Part shown: one piece after another, positions 35,660 to 43,859 of the stretch
Layout: the number at the start of each line of letters is the position of its first letter
Numbering within the stretch: the first letter of the stretch is position 1
Origin: Pseudonocardia oroxyli
GTDB lineage: Bacteria; Actinomycetota; Actinomycetes; Mycobacteriales; Pseudonocardiaceae
Assembly: GCF_900102195.1 (NCBI RefSeq)
Contig: NZ_FNBE01000018.1
Span: forward strand, 62,001 to 126,000
Length of the DNA stretch: 64,000 bases
Direction of reading: 5' to 3'
Position numbers and translations under genes: made by a program
Notes under the pieces: generated by a model
Seen by the model: the letters and a program-made list of their open reading frames with translations, nothing else
Database searches by the model: none
Told to the model about the DNA's origin: nothing

Positions 35660-35811
35660 TCGGCACCGTTGAATAGTAACGGCGGATCGTCCGTCCGGCG
35701 GCTGTGACGGACAGCCACGAGATCGTCGCCGCCACCAAGGCTCACCTCGACACAGTTGCCGTTCGCGGAGTAGGAGCTGATCCTGAAGGGAGATCTGCTG
35801 GTGTCAGTCAT
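35602..35811 (-). CDS. DUF397 small protein
   Basis: This 69-residue protein has the DUF397 pattern: FRISSYSANGNCVEVSL, VAVRHSRRTDDPPLLFNGAEWDAFIAGV. DUF397 proteins are encoded next to XRE/DUF5753 regulators throughout Streptomyces and related genera, and some such pairs have been described as antitoxin/toxin-like or developmental switches. AAGGAG stands just before the ATG. It follows the full regulator gene by 79 bases on the same strand, so the two form one unit. Confidence 0.85.
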   Translation of the reverse strand: MTDTSRSPFRISSYSANGNCVEVSLGGGDDLVAVRHSRRTDDPPLLFNGAEWDAFIAGVKAGEFDRPLG

Positions 35812-35890
35812 GTGACTCTCCTTTCCTGCCGGTGAGGCGACTGGGCGCGGGTGGGGAGCCGGCCTGGCCTGCTAGGTCGCTCGGTGGTCA

Positions 35891-36844
35891 TCAGTGCAGA
35901 TCCTTGAGAATCCTCGTGATCAGGGCGCGTGACTTCTGTGCTGTCAGGACGGCAGCCGAAAGCTCCGTGTACAGCCCGCGGAAGCGGTCGACCGTGTCGT
36001 CCGAGTCCAAGAACAACGGGTCTCCCCTTGTCTCCAAGTAGACGACACCGTTCTCCTCCGGGTCCGCCATGTCCATCACGACGAACGGACCTCCCACCAA
36101 AGCGTGGTGCCCGAGCTCGATGGGGGCGATGCGAATCGTGATGTCGGGCCGCTTCGCCGAGGAGTCACGGAGCAGCCGCTCGAGCTGCTCTCGCAGGACT
36201 TCGACGTCCGCCACTCGGCGTCGCAGAGCGAGCTCGCCCAAGATCGTGTCGAACCGCAGTGTGCCCGGGGGCCGGCTGAGGATCTCCTCCTGCCGGGCGA
36301 TCCGTAGGTCGACGACGCGTGCGCGCTGGTCGGCCGGGACGTCGCCACCGCTGAAGGCTGCATCCGTCACCGCCTCGGCATAGCCCCTCGTCTGGAGCAG
36401 CCCCGGTACCAGCTCCGGCTCGAAGGAGCGGATGACGGAGGCGTCGTTCTCATACTCGGCGTAGCGTGCCGCGTTCTCGGTCGTCATCGGGCCGCCGTAC
36501 TGGCGGAACCACTCGCGTTCAGTACTCCGCTCGGTGAGTTGGAGGATGTGCTCCTGCTCAGCGGCGCTGAACGCGTCCTTCCGCGTGCTGCGGTAGTGAT
36601 CGAGCAGAGCGGTGACCTCGAGGATCCGCACCTTTTGCTGGCGGCCCCGTTCGAGGCGGCTCAACGTCGCCGCGGAGCGCTGGATCGCCGTCGCCGCCTC
36701 TTCCAGGGACAGGTCGGTACGCAGCCGGACCTCCTTGAGGAGGGCACCCACCCGTCGTCGGGCTGCGGATGGGGTACTGACCCCGTCAGCCTCGATGTCG
36801 ACCACCCACTCGCGCCGGTTCGTCCCCTGGCAACGCCGAATCAT
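35891..36844 (-). CDS. XRE-family regulator with DUF5753 domain
   Basis: The 317-residue protein has an N-terminal helix-turn-helix (about 28-85: RRRVGALLKEVRLRTDLSLEEAA, SAATLSRLERG) and a DUF5753 domain (about 120-310: ARYAEYENDASVIRSFEPELVPGLLQT, GGPFVVMDMADPEENGVVYLE). It is the full-length member of a pair with the truncated copy at 34898. The ATG has GGGGAG six bases upstream. It probably regulates itself and the DUF397 gene. These regulators are common cargo or neighbours of actinobacterial integrative elements. Confidence 0.88.
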   Translation of the reverse strand: MIRRCQGTNRREWVVDIEADGVSTPSAARRRVGALLKEVRLRTDLSLEEAATAIQRSAATLSRLERGRQQKVRILEVTALLDHYRSTRKDAFSAAEQEHILQLTERSTEREWFRQYGGPMTTENAARYAEYENDASVIRSFEPELVPGLLQTRGYAEAVTDAAFSGGDVPADQRARVVDLRIARQEEILSRPPGTLRFDTILGELALRRRVADVEVLREQLERLLRDSSAKRPDITIRIAPIELGHHALVGGPFVVMDMADPEENGVVYLETRGDPLFLDSDDTVDRFRGLYTELSAAVLTAQKSRALITRILKDLH

Positions 36845-36919
36845 GCCGGCTCCCCGCTCTCCTCGGCGCCCGACCCCGTCTCGTGTCGCTCCATTCCGTT
36901 CCGCGATGCGAGAATGAAA

Positions 36920-36949
36920 TTGCGAAACGCGATAGCAGCGAGGTAGGCT
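36920..36949 (+). promoter_or_regulatory. Candidate housekeeping promoter
   Basis: TTGCGA (36920-36925), 18 bases, TAGGCT (36944-36949), reading toward the small membrane protein at 37000. Confidence 0.4.
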
Positions 36950-36999
36950 GGGCTGGCACGACGCTCGGGACTTCCCCTCCAGCCGACCAGGTGGGCGCC

Positions 37000-37293
37000 A
37001 TGTCGTACGTCAGCAGCATCGCCGTGGGCGGCGGTGTCCTCCTCGGGATCCTGGCCGTCCTCATCGGACTGGCCGACGGTTTCTCCCAACGGTCCGCATG
37101 GAACCGGATCGCGGCGGAGCGCAAGGCCCTGGACGAGCGGGAGCAGGCCCTGGACGAGCGCAGCGAGTCGCTCGCCGACGAGGCCCGCGAGCTCTGGTCG
37201 TGGGAGGGGCAGCTCATCGCGGCGGCGGAGCACGGCGGGTGCGCGGCGTGTGAGCTTCGTCGACGGCGCGGCGAGCGCCCGACGGACGACTGA
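37000..37293 (+). CDS. Small membrane protein with coiled coil
   Basis: The 97-residue protein has one helix (about 7-28, GGGVLLGILAVLIGLA), then a charged heptad-like stretch (RKALDEREQALDERSESLADEARELW) and a C-terminal CAACELRRR. I do not recognise it. It stands divergently from the XRE regulator and 30 bases before the next gene on the same strand. Such small proteins often accompany transfer genes in actinobacterial integrative elements; here that is only context. Confidence 0.55.
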   Translation: MSYVSSIAVGGGVLLGILAVLIGLADGFSQRSAWNRIAAERKALDEREQALDERSESLADEARELWSWEGQLIAAAEHGGCAACELRRRRGERPTDD

Positions 37294-37323
37294 GCAGGCC
37301 GTGCCACCGCGATGGAGCCGAAC

Positions 37324-37836
37324 ATGAGCCCGCCGCCGGAGCGCGACCTCGGTCGATCCGGCTATCGCACACGGCCGAGAAGGAACCCCGGGACGGTCGC
37401 GGCGCGGTGGTCGCGGGAGCTCGGCGCGCTCGGCAGCCTGGGGTTCCTCTACAGCCAGTACGGCTGGGCGGGACCGGCAGCCGTGGCCGCGGCCGCAGCT
37501 CTCGGATGCGTGTCACCCGCCTATCGCCGGCACCTCGGCGGCGAGCTGCTCGGGCTCGTCGTCCTGCACCGGGTGCGAGTCGGGTTCTCGCGGGCCGGGG
37601 TGGTGAGCGGGTCGGGGAACCTCCCGTTGGTCGTCGATGCGCGAGCCCACGGGGAGGTCGTGGTCGTCACCGTGTTCCGCCGCCATGGCGTGTCCATGCA
37701 CCAGATCGAGGCCGCCGCGCCGGCGATCGCGGAGGCGTGCGCGGCGGTCGGCGTGCGGGTCGAGTACGACTCCCCGCGGCCGGACCGAGTGCTGTTCGTG
37801 GTGGTGCGACCGAGGTGGGGCTGGCCGGGTCGGTGA
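37324..37836 (+). CDS. Possible fragment of an integrative-element transfer protein
   Basis: The 170-residue protein has a basic start, two short hydrophobic helices (about 30-65) and a soluble alpha/beta part (LPLVVDARAHGEVVVVTVFRRHGVS, ending VVVRPRWGWPGR). The arrangement resembles the region before the ATPase domain of FtsK/TraB-like translocases of actinobacterial integrative elements, but no ATPase follows. It could be an intact small gene or a truncated translocase. ATG 37324 has GGAG six bases upstream. Confidence 0.45.
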   Translation: MSPPPERDLGRSGYRTRPRRNPGTVAARWSRELGALGSLGFLYSQYGWAGPAAVAAAAALGCVSPAYRRHLGGELLGLVVLHRVRVGFSRAGVVSGSGNLPLVVDARAHGEVVVVTVFRRHGVSMHQIEAAAPAIAEACAAVGVRVEYDSPRPDRVLFVVVRPRWGWPGR

Positions 37837-38029
37837 TCGCCGGTCGGCAGGACCGTCGACGACGAGACCGAACTCGAAGCGGCGATTGCCCGGCTGGAGA
37901 AAGCGGTTCCTCCGCAAAGGCCCGCGAGGATCTTCGCCTGGGAGAGCTGCGGACGGATGTGACGACCTCGGCGCGCTGCCTCGTCGTGATCGCCCGGACG
38001 ACGCTGGACCGAGGGTCGGGTTGAAGCCC
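37837..38029. other. Broken coding remnants
   Basis: Short pieces with coding-like composition continue the frame of the preceding gene (a stretch beginning VDDETELEAAIARLEKAVPP near 37855) and end at a stop near 37960, then another frame continues. No intact gene is supported. Confidence 0.4.
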
Positions 38030-38203
38030 ATGGGCTCCCCCGGACGCAGACGTACCGCGCAGCCCCCTCGGGGTCTACCAGTGGACCTGCTGACCCGGCC
38101 CGCAGGCTGGCGGGACCAGGCCGAGAAGTGCCTCCGGCTGGCTTTCGTCGATCTCGGCCTCCTCGCGTGGGCGCACGAGGATCCGATGCTCGCGGCCGAC
38201 TGA
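38030..38203 (+). CDS. Small hypothetical protein or gene remnant
   Basis: A 57-residue frame from ATG 38030 shows strongly GC-biased third positions in its second half (WRDQAEKCLRLAFVDLGLLAWAHEDP), which suggests real or recently real coding sequence. No ribosome site and no family are recognised; it may be the tail of a lost gene. Confidence 0.3.
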   Translation: MGSPGRRRTAQPPRGLPVDLLTRPAGWRDQAEKCLRLAFVDLGLLAWAHEDPMLAAD

Positions 38204-38255
38204 CCGCGCCCTGGCGGCACGTGTCATCAACATCGACGAAGCGCGGTGGGCTGGG

Positions 38256-38283
38256 CTAACAGGGCTAGCCAGGGCCCCGATGG
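38256..38283 (+). promoter_or_regulatory. Candidate ECF-type promoter for sugar transferase 3
   Basis: CTAAC (38256-38260), 17 bases, CGATGG (38278-38283), 59 bases before the ATG at 38343. Confidence 0.4.
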
Positions 38284-38342
38284 ACGGACCAGACGCCGGT
38301 CGGAGGGGGCCGGGGTCGCTACCGTTCGAGGAGCCGTTCGAC

Positions 38343-38999
38343 ATGACCGCCGCGTTCACCGCCGCCGGGCCGTTCGCCCGTTCCGCCGCGCCTCGTCGGC
38401 GCGCCGCCGGGCCATTGTGGTCGGTGGTCAACTCCGCGGCGGCACTGCTCATGCTGCTGCTCGCGCTTCCGGTGGTCCTCGGGGTCGCTCTGGCAGTGAA
38501 GCTCGACGGTGGGCCGATGCTGTTCCGGCAGGAGAGGGTCGGGAAGGACGGGCGGGACTTCCCGATGCTGAAGTTCCGCTCGATGGTCGTGGACGCCGAG
38601 GCGCGCCTTGCGGCGCTCGGCGAGCACAACGAGGGTTCCGGGCCGCTGTTCAAGCTGCGCCACGACCCGCGGGTCACCCGGGTCGGCGCGGTGCTGCGCA
38701 AGTACTCCCTCGACGAGCTCCCCCAGCTGTTGAACGTCGTCGCCGGGCAGATGGCGCTCGTCGGGCCTCGACCGGCCCTGCGTCGCGAGGTCGAGCAGTA
38801 CTGCGCCATCGCCCGGCGTCGCCTCGCCGTGAAGCCCGGGCTCACCGGGCTCTGGCAGGTCTCCGGCCGCAGCGACCTGAACTGGGAGGAGTCGATCGCG
38901 CTCGACGCCGAGTACGTCGCCACCTGGTCGCCGATGCTCGACGCGAAGATCCTGGCCCGCACCGCGGCCGCGGTGGTCCGCGGCGGCGGGGCGTACTGA
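38343..38999 (+). CDS. Short sugar-1-phosphate transferase (PglC/WbaP C-terminal type)
   Basis: The 218-residue enzyme has only the membrane-entry helix (about 25-50) and the catalytic domain: LKFRSMVVDAEARLAALG, YSLDELPQLLNV, LVGPRPALR, GLWQVSGRSDLNWEE. It is the minimal monotopic form and lacks the four helices of the other three copies. ATG 38343 has CGAGGAG nine bases upstream; the frame opens at 38280 without such a box. It begins the second polysaccharide section after the decayed region and is followed, convergently, by an acetyltransferase gene. Confidence 0.85.
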   Translation: MTAAFTAAGPFARSAAPRRRAAGPLWSVVNSAAALLMLLLALPVVLGVALAVKLDGGPMLFRQERVGKDGRDFPMLKFRSMVVDAEARLAALGEHNEGSGPLFKLRHDPRVTRVGAVLRKYSLDELPQLLNVVAGQMALVGPRPALRREVEQYCAIARRRLAVKPGLTGLWQVSGRSDLNWEESIALDAEYVATWSPMLDAKILARTAAAVVRGGGAY

Positions 39000-39003
39000 G
39001 CAC

Positions 39004-39642
39004 TCACAGGTTGCGGGCGTGGACCCCCGCCGACCGGTTGCGGGCGGGAATGCCCACCGCGACCTCGCCGGGCGGGACGTCGGCGACCACCACGGCGTTG
39101 GCGCCGACGGTCGCGCCGTCGCCGACCTTGATCGGGCCGAGGACGATCGCGCCCGCCGCGACCGTGACGTCGTCGCCGATCACCGGCGGGTCGAGGAGCT
39201 CACCGGTCCCGGAGGCCTTGAAGCCGACGGTGACCTGCTGGTTGATCCAGCAGTTCGCGCCCACGGACTTGGCCGCCACGATGGTGGCGAAGCCGTGCTG
39301 AATGAACAGGCCGGGGCCGATCTCCGGGGTGCTCAGGTGCAGGGTCGCCTCCTGCCTGTAGACGAGGCGCAGCAGCTGCCCGGCCACCATGCCCGCGAGG
39401 TTGCCGTGCCGCAGTCGGTGGTAGAAGAGGTTGCGGAACTCGTGGGACGACTCACCCAGGCACCGGAGCAACGCGGTCGTCCCGCGCTCCGAGCGCCGGT
39501 AGACCTCCTGCCACCGCTCGACGTCCGCGTCGATCAGGTCCCGGCGGTCGGTGAGCCGGTAGGCCAGGACCAGCGGTACGAGCCGGGCCGCCAGAACCCT
39601 GCGTGCCGTGTCGATCGCGCTGTGCTCGTGCCTCATCACCAC
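39004..39642 (-). CDS. Serine-acetyltransferase-like hexapeptide enzyme
   Basis: The 212-residue protein has a helical N-terminal half (residues 1-95) and a hexapeptide left-handed helix (STPEIGPGLFIQHGFATIVAAKSVGANCWINQQVTVGF, VIGDDVTVAAGAIVLGPIKVGDGATVGANAVV). The HGF triplet and overall form resemble serine O-acetyltransferases and sugar O-acetyltransferases from capsule clusters; the latter fits the context. The GTG start has GAGGGGA upstream. The gene is divergent from the GNAT-like gene and four bases from the convergent sugar transferase stop. Confidence 0.8.
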   Translation of the reverse strand: MVMRHEHSAIDTARRVLAARLVPLVLAYRLTDRRDLIDADVERWQEVYRRSERGTTALLRCLGESSHEFRNLFYHRLRHGNLAGMVAGQLLRLVYRQEATLHLSTPEIGPGLFIQHGFATIVAAKSVGANCWINQQVTVGFKASGTGELLDPPVIGDDVTVAAGAIVLGPIKVGDGATVGANAVVVADVPPGEVAVGIPARNRSAGVHARNL

Positions 39643-39691
39643 GGAGTGCGTCCCCTCGCCATACGGTCTGTGACGTCCACTGTCGACCCGG

Positions 39692-39718
39692 AGTTCGCAT
39701 TCGGATCCGGAGTGTTAC
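39692..39718 (-). promoter_or_regulatory. Candidate ECF-type promoter for the acetyltransferase
   Basis: On the minus strand, GTAAC (39718-39714), 16 bases, CGAACT (39697-39692), 49 bases before the GTG. Its -35 block is one half of the inverted repeat at 39712-39737. Confidence 0.4.
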
Positions 39719-39737
39719 CTCACGCAGGCTGTAACAC
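39712..39737. repeat. Inverted repeat joining two divergent promoter elements
   Basis: GTGTTAC (39712-39718) and GTAACAC (39731-39737) are perfect complements with a 12-base centre. Each half contains the GTAAC block of one divergent promoter. Confidence 0.55.
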
Positions 39738-39758
39738 GGGTCCGTTGCGGGACGAACT
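39731..39758 (+). promoter_or_regulatory. Candidate ECF-type promoter for the GNAT-like gene
   Basis: GTAAC (39731-39735), 17 bases, CGAACT (39753-39758), 70 bases before the ATG at 39829. The -10 block equals that of the divergent element. Confidence 0.45.
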
Positions 39759-39828
39759 GACCGCCGGCTCCCCACACGCGTCCTCACGTCGCACGTCACG
39801 CGCGCAGAAAGCCGAGAAAGTGCAGGTC

Positions 39829-40593
39829 ATGAAGGTCGACAGCCGAGCTGCGAAGCCCACCACGGACGACCCCACCCCCGAGGACCGCGTCTCCGCGGTG
39901 TTCACCGACTACGTCGAGGCGGGCGAAGGCCCGCGCTGGTTCCTCCGCAGACCCCGGCTGGCCGCCGGGCTCATCCACGACCTCGCCCGGCTTCCCCGGC
40001 ACACCGTGCGCCCCGGCGGCGGCCCGAGCGGGCGGTCCCTGCGGGCCGCGCTGCCCGCCGACCGGCCGCTCAGCCGGGCACTGGGGCACCGGGCGGTGCT
40101 GGACCTGCCCGCCACCGTGGCGGAGTACGTCGACGGACACTCCAAGCAGACCCTGCGCCGCAAGGTGCGCAAGGCGCGGGCCCAGGGCATCACCTGGAAG
40201 CCGGTGACCCGGCCGGAGGAACGGCGCAAACTCCTCGCCGAGGCCGAGGACTGGGAGCGGAGCCTCCCGGCGGCCCACCGGGAGGCGGACAACTCCGACC
40301 TCGAACGACACGACCTCTGGCTGGTCGCGCTGGCCCAGGACGGCCGCCCCCTGCTCCTCGCCGTGATCCCGTACGACGACGGGTGGGCCGTGCTCCGGTA
40401 CTTCCGCAGCATCGGGGCCGGGCCGGAGCAGAGCAACGCGCGCTACCTGATGATGCAGGTGGTCGCCGAGGAGCTGATCGACCGCGGCGTGCGCCACCTG
40501 GTCGACGCCGTCGCGCCGCACCGGCTGCCGAACGGCCTGCGCCACTTCCAGCGCATGCTGGGCTTCCGGATCGTCCGGGTCCGTGTGGCCTGA
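39829..40593 (+). CDS. GNAT/FemAB-like acyltransferase, unknown substrate
   Basis: The 254-residue protein has a helical N-terminus, a basic segment SKQTLRRKVRKARAQGI and a C-terminal alpha/beta half (LWLVALAQDGRPLLLAVIPYDDGWAVLRYFRSIG, then MLGFRIVRVRV) in the style of GNAT or Fem-like acyltransferases. The HSKQTLRRKVRKA word is typical of such proteins in polysaccharide clusters. No acceptor can be named. ATG 39829 is chosen; a GTG at 39820 is also possible. It is followed by the adenylation-carrier-thioesterase gene on the same strand. Confidence 0.65.
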   Translation: MKVDSRAAKPTTDDPTPEDRVSAVFTDYVEAGEGPRWFLRRPRLAAGLIHDLARLPRHTVRPGGGPSGRSLRAALPADRPLSRALGHRAVLDLPATVAEYVDGHSKQTLRRKVRKARAQGITWKPVTRPEERRKLLAEAEDWERSLPAAHREADNSDLERHDLWLVALAQDGRPLLLAVIPYDDGWAVLRYFRSIGAGPEQSNARYLMMQVVAEELIDRGVRHLVDAVAPHRLPNGLRHFQRMLGFRIVRVRVA

Positions 40594-40602
40594 GGGCGGG
40601 GT

Positions 40603-40630
40603 GTAACGAACTCCGGGCGGATTCGGACTC
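40603..40630 (+). promoter_or_regulatory. Candidate ECF-type promoter for the NRPS-like gene
   Basis: GTAAC (40603-40607), 17 bases, GGACTC (40625-40630), beginning nine bases after the previous stop. Confidence 0.35.
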
Positions 40631-40756
40631 ACCCGCGAGGATCGTCATCGCCGCCGACCCCGGGGCCGCCTCTCCTTCCGTTCCCGCGGTGGTTGCGTCC
40701 GGCCCGCCCCGTCCCCGAGCCGGCCGCTCCCGCCCGTGTCGACCCGAAGGAGATCC

Positions 40757-43711
40757 GTGTCGCCGACCTCCCTGCCCGCCCCCCCGACCGCCGCCAGCCA
40801 GATCGCGGACTTCCAGCGGCTCTGCGAGGCGCGGACCGGGCGCGTCTTCGCCGACGCCATGGAGTTCCACCGCTGGAGTGTCGATCAGTCGTCGGACTTC
40901 TGGCGGGCGCTCTGGGAGACGGTCGACCTGCCGTGGTCGGGCTCCCTGGACCGGGTGCGGGTCGGCGACGAGATCGAGACGGCCGAGTTCTTCCCCGACG
41001 TCCGGCTGAACTACGCCGAGGCACTGCTCCGCCCGATCGACGGCCTGGAGGACGCACCCGCGCTGCGCTCGGTCCACGGGGGCGGGGCGGTCGAGGTGCT
41101 CACCCGCCGCGAGCTGCGCGAGGCCGTCGAACGGACCTCGGCGGCGCTCGCCGCACTGGGCCTGCGCGCCGGCGAGCGCGTGGTCCTGATCGCGCCCAGC
41201 CACCGGGAGATGACGGTCGCCGTGCTCGCTGCGGCCGCACTCGGCGCCACCGTGTCCACCGGCACGCCGGACGTCGGCGTGGCAGCGCTGCTCGGCCGCT
41301 TCGAGCAGGTCGACCCCGTGCTCCTGTTCCTCGACCGAGGCCCCGCGAAGGAACCGGAAACCCTGGTCGAGGGCCTGCTCGCGGGCCTGCCGACAGTGCG
41401 GCACGTGCTCACGCTGGACGCGCTGCCGCTGCCCGAGCAGCCGACGGTGCCGGTCGACCGGCTCGCCGACCTGGTCGCCACGGCCGGGGACCGGCCGGAG
41501 TGGCCGCGGCTGCCGTTCGCGCACCCGCTGTTCGTGATGTTCTCCTCCGGCACCACCGGCCCGCCCAAGGCCATGGTCCACGGAGTGGGGGGCACCCTGA
41601 TCGAGCAGGTGAAGGAGCAGCGGCTGCACTGCGACCTGCGGCCGGGGGACGCCCTGTACTTCCACGCCACCCCCACCTGGATGGTGTGGAACTGGCAGCT
41701 CGCCGCGCTGGCGCTGGGCGTGCAGGTGGTGCTCTTCGACGGGCCGCTCGCCGGTCCGGCCACGCTCTGGGAGCTGGTCGAGCGGCACGGCGTCACACAG
41801 TTCGGCACGAGCCCCGCCTACCTGCAGCTGTGCGAGGACGCGGACTACCGGCCCGCCGCCCACCACGACCTGTCCGTGCTACGGGCGATCATGACGTCGG
41901 GCTCGGTGCTGCACGAGTGGCAGTACGACTGGGTGGCGGAGACCGTCGGCCCCGTCCCCCTGCAGTCGGTCTCCGGCGGGACCGACATCCTGGGCTGCTT
42001 CGTCCTCGGCCACCCGGACCTGCCGGTGCGGCGCGGCCGGTCCCAGTCGCTCGGCCTCGGGTTCGACCTCGCCGCCGTCGACGAGGCGGGCGAGCCGCTC
42101 GTCGGCGCGGAGGGCGACCTGGTCTGCCGCGCCCCGTTCCCGTCCCGCCCCGTCGGTTTCCTCCGCGACCCCGACGGGCGCCGCTTCCACGCGGCCTACT
42201 TCGTGGACCACCCCGGCTTCTGGACCCACGGCGACCGCATCGAGATCGCCGCAGACGGCACCTCCCGGGTCCTCGGCCGGTCCGACGGCGTGCTGAACGT
42301 CAACGGCATCCGGATCGGCCCGAGCGAGATCTACCAGACCCTCCGCTCGGTCCCCGCCGTCTCGGAGTGCATGGCGGTGGAGCAGCGCGACCCGGTGCGC
42401 GCCGGCTCGACCCGGATGGTGCTGCTCGTCGTCCTCGCCGCCGACGCGGTGCTCGACGCCGCGCTGGACCGGGAGATCCGCCGGGTCCTGCGGCGGGAGA
42501 ACTCGGCCGCGCACGTCCCGGAGCTGGTCCTGGCGGTGCCGGCGCTGCCGCACACCCACAACGGCAAGCGCTCCGAGCGCGCGGCGCGGGACGCGGTCAA
42601 CGGCGACCCGGTCGCCAACGAGACCTCCCTGCGCAACGCGGAGTGCCTCGACGCCATCCGCGCGGCCGTGCGCGGCTCCGCCCGGTTGCCCGAGCCGAGA
42701 CCCGCGACCGAGATCGCGGCCCCCGTCACCCTCGATCCCGGGCCCGCCCCGGCCCCGGCGGACGGAGACCTGCTCGCGGTCCGGGAGCTGTGGCAGGACG
42801 TGCTCGGGGTGCGCCCCGAACCGGACGACGACTTCCTCGACATGGGCGGGTCGTCGCGCGGCGTCGTCGAGCTGCTGCGGCGGATCAAGCTGCAGCAGGG
42901 GCTGGACGTGACGATCGAGGCGTTCTTCGCCGACCCCACGCCCGCCGGGCTCGCCCGGGCGGTCGCGGCGGCCCGGAGCACCACGCTCGAGCGGTCCCGG
43001 CTGCTGCGGGCGGGCGCGGGACGCCCGATCCACCTGTTCTGCGACGCCTGGGGCCAGCTGAACTCCTTCCACACCCTCGTCGCCCGCCTGCGGACCACCC
43101 GTCCGGTGTGGGGGATCGCCCCGCCCGTGGACGAGGCGGACGGCACCCGCATCCCGGTCGCGCAGGTCGTGGACGAGGCCGTGGCGCAGGTCCGCACGGT
43201 GCAGCCCGTGGGCCCCTACAGCCTGCTCGGGTACTCCTTCGGCGGGCTCGTGGGCTACGAGGTGGCCGCCCGGCTGCGGACCGAGGGTCACGACGTCGAC
43301 TACCTCGGGCTGCTCGACGTACTGCCCCCCACCGCGGCGCTGACCCCGGCCGAACGGCGGGCGCACAGCTGGGAGGGCCGGTTCGCCACGTTGACCTCGA
43401 GCAAGCTCCGCGAGGCGCTCACCCGCAGGCTGGGTGGGATCACCGGGCGGACCGTCGAGCCGGACCGTGAGCGCGCCGAGTACGAGAAGACCTCGGGGAC
43501 CTTCGACGCGCACGTGCCCCGGCCGTACCCGGGGATGGTCACCTACTACCAGGCCGCGGACCGCAGACCGGTCATCGGCAACCAGCTCGCGGCCTGGCTG
43601 CGGCTCGCGCCGCACCTGGTGGTGACCACCGTGCCCGGCCACCACGAGACGATGCTGGGCAACCCGTTCGTGGACGAGGTGGCCGAGCGGATCTCCGTCA
43701 CCCTCCGTTAA
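40757..43711 (+). CDS. Adenylation-carrier-thioesterase protein with acetoacetyl-CoA-synthetase-like domain
   Basis: The 984-residue protein has three parts. Residues 1 to about 640 form an ANL enzyme whose N-terminus (WRALWETVDLPW, DVRLNYAEALL) and middle (FSSGTTGPPKAMVHG, GGTDILGCF) match acetoacetyl-CoA synthetases rather than NRPS A domains. Around 680-745 is a carrier domain with FLDMGGSSRG, the Ser for phosphopantetheine. From about 755 to the end is a type I thioesterase with LLGYSFGGLVGYE and a late GHHETML. No condensation or ketosynthase domain is present. It could activate one carboxylic acid and release or transfer it, perhaps as an acyl group for polysaccharide through the two neighbouring acyltransferases (inference). 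AAGGAG precedes GTG 40757. Confidence 0.82.
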   Translation: MSPTSLPAPPTAASQIADFQRLCEARTGRVFADAMEFHRWSVDQSSDFWRALWETVDLPWSGSLDRVRVGDEIETAEFFPDVRLNYAEALLRPIDGLEDAPALRSVHGGGAVEVLTRRELREAVERTSAALAALGLRAGERVVLIAPSHREMTVAVLAAAALGATVSTGTPDVGVAALLGRFEQVDPVLLFLDRGPAKEPETLVEGLLAGLPTVRHVLTLDALPLPEQPTVPVDRLADLVATAGDRPEWPRLPFAHPLFVMFSSGTTGPPKAMVHGVGGTLIEQVKEQRLHCDLRPGDALYFHATPTWMVWNWQLAALALGVQVVLFDGPLAGPATLWELVERHGVTQFGTSPAYLQLCEDADYRPAAHHDLSVLRAIMTSGSVLHEWQYDWVAETVGPVPLQSVSGGTDILGCFVLGHPDLPVRRGRSQSLGLGFDLAAVDEAGEPLVGAEGDLVCRAPFPSRPVGFLRDPDGRRFHAAYFVDHPGFWTHGDRIEIAADGTSRVLGRSDGVLNVNGIRIGPSEIYQTLRSVPAVSECMAVEQRDPVRAGSTRMVLLVVLAADAVLDAALDREIRRVLRRENSAAHVPELVLAVPALPHTHNGKRSERAARDAVNGDPVANETSLRNAECLDAIRAAVRGSARLPEPRPATEIAAPVTLDPGPAPAPADGDLLAVRELWQDVLGVRPEPDDDFLDMGGSSRGVVELLRRIKLQQGLDVTIEAFFADPTPAGLARAVAAARSTTLERSRLLRAGAGRPIHLFCDAWGQLNSFHTLVARLRTTRPVWGIAPPVDEADGTRIPVAQVVDEAVAQVRTVQPVGPYSLLGYSFGGLVGYEVAARLRTEGHDVDYLGLLDVLPPTAALTPAERRAHSWEGRFATLTSSKLREALTRRLGGITGRTVEPDRERAEYEKTSGTFDAHVPRPYPGMVTYYQAADRRPVIGNQLAAWLRLAPHLVVTTVPGHHETMLGNPFVDEVAERISVTLR

Positions 43712-43793
43712 CACCGGGCGCCGTTTTGCGGCCCGGTTGCCCCGTTCGCACCATCAGGTCACCGGATTGTGACGAAGTCACCCTCCGTTCGGC

Positions 43794-43821
43794 GCAACGA
43801 TCACTGTCGGTGCCGCGATCA
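43794..43821 (+). promoter_or_regulatory. Weak candidate promoter before the second Wzx/Wzy operon
   Basis: GCAAC (43794-43798), 17 bases, CGATCA (43816-43821), 39 bases before the ATG at 43860. The second base of the -35 block differs from the other members. Confidence 0.3.
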
Positions 43822-43859
43822 CTCCGGTGAACTCCTCACCACGATCCGAGAGGACCGCC

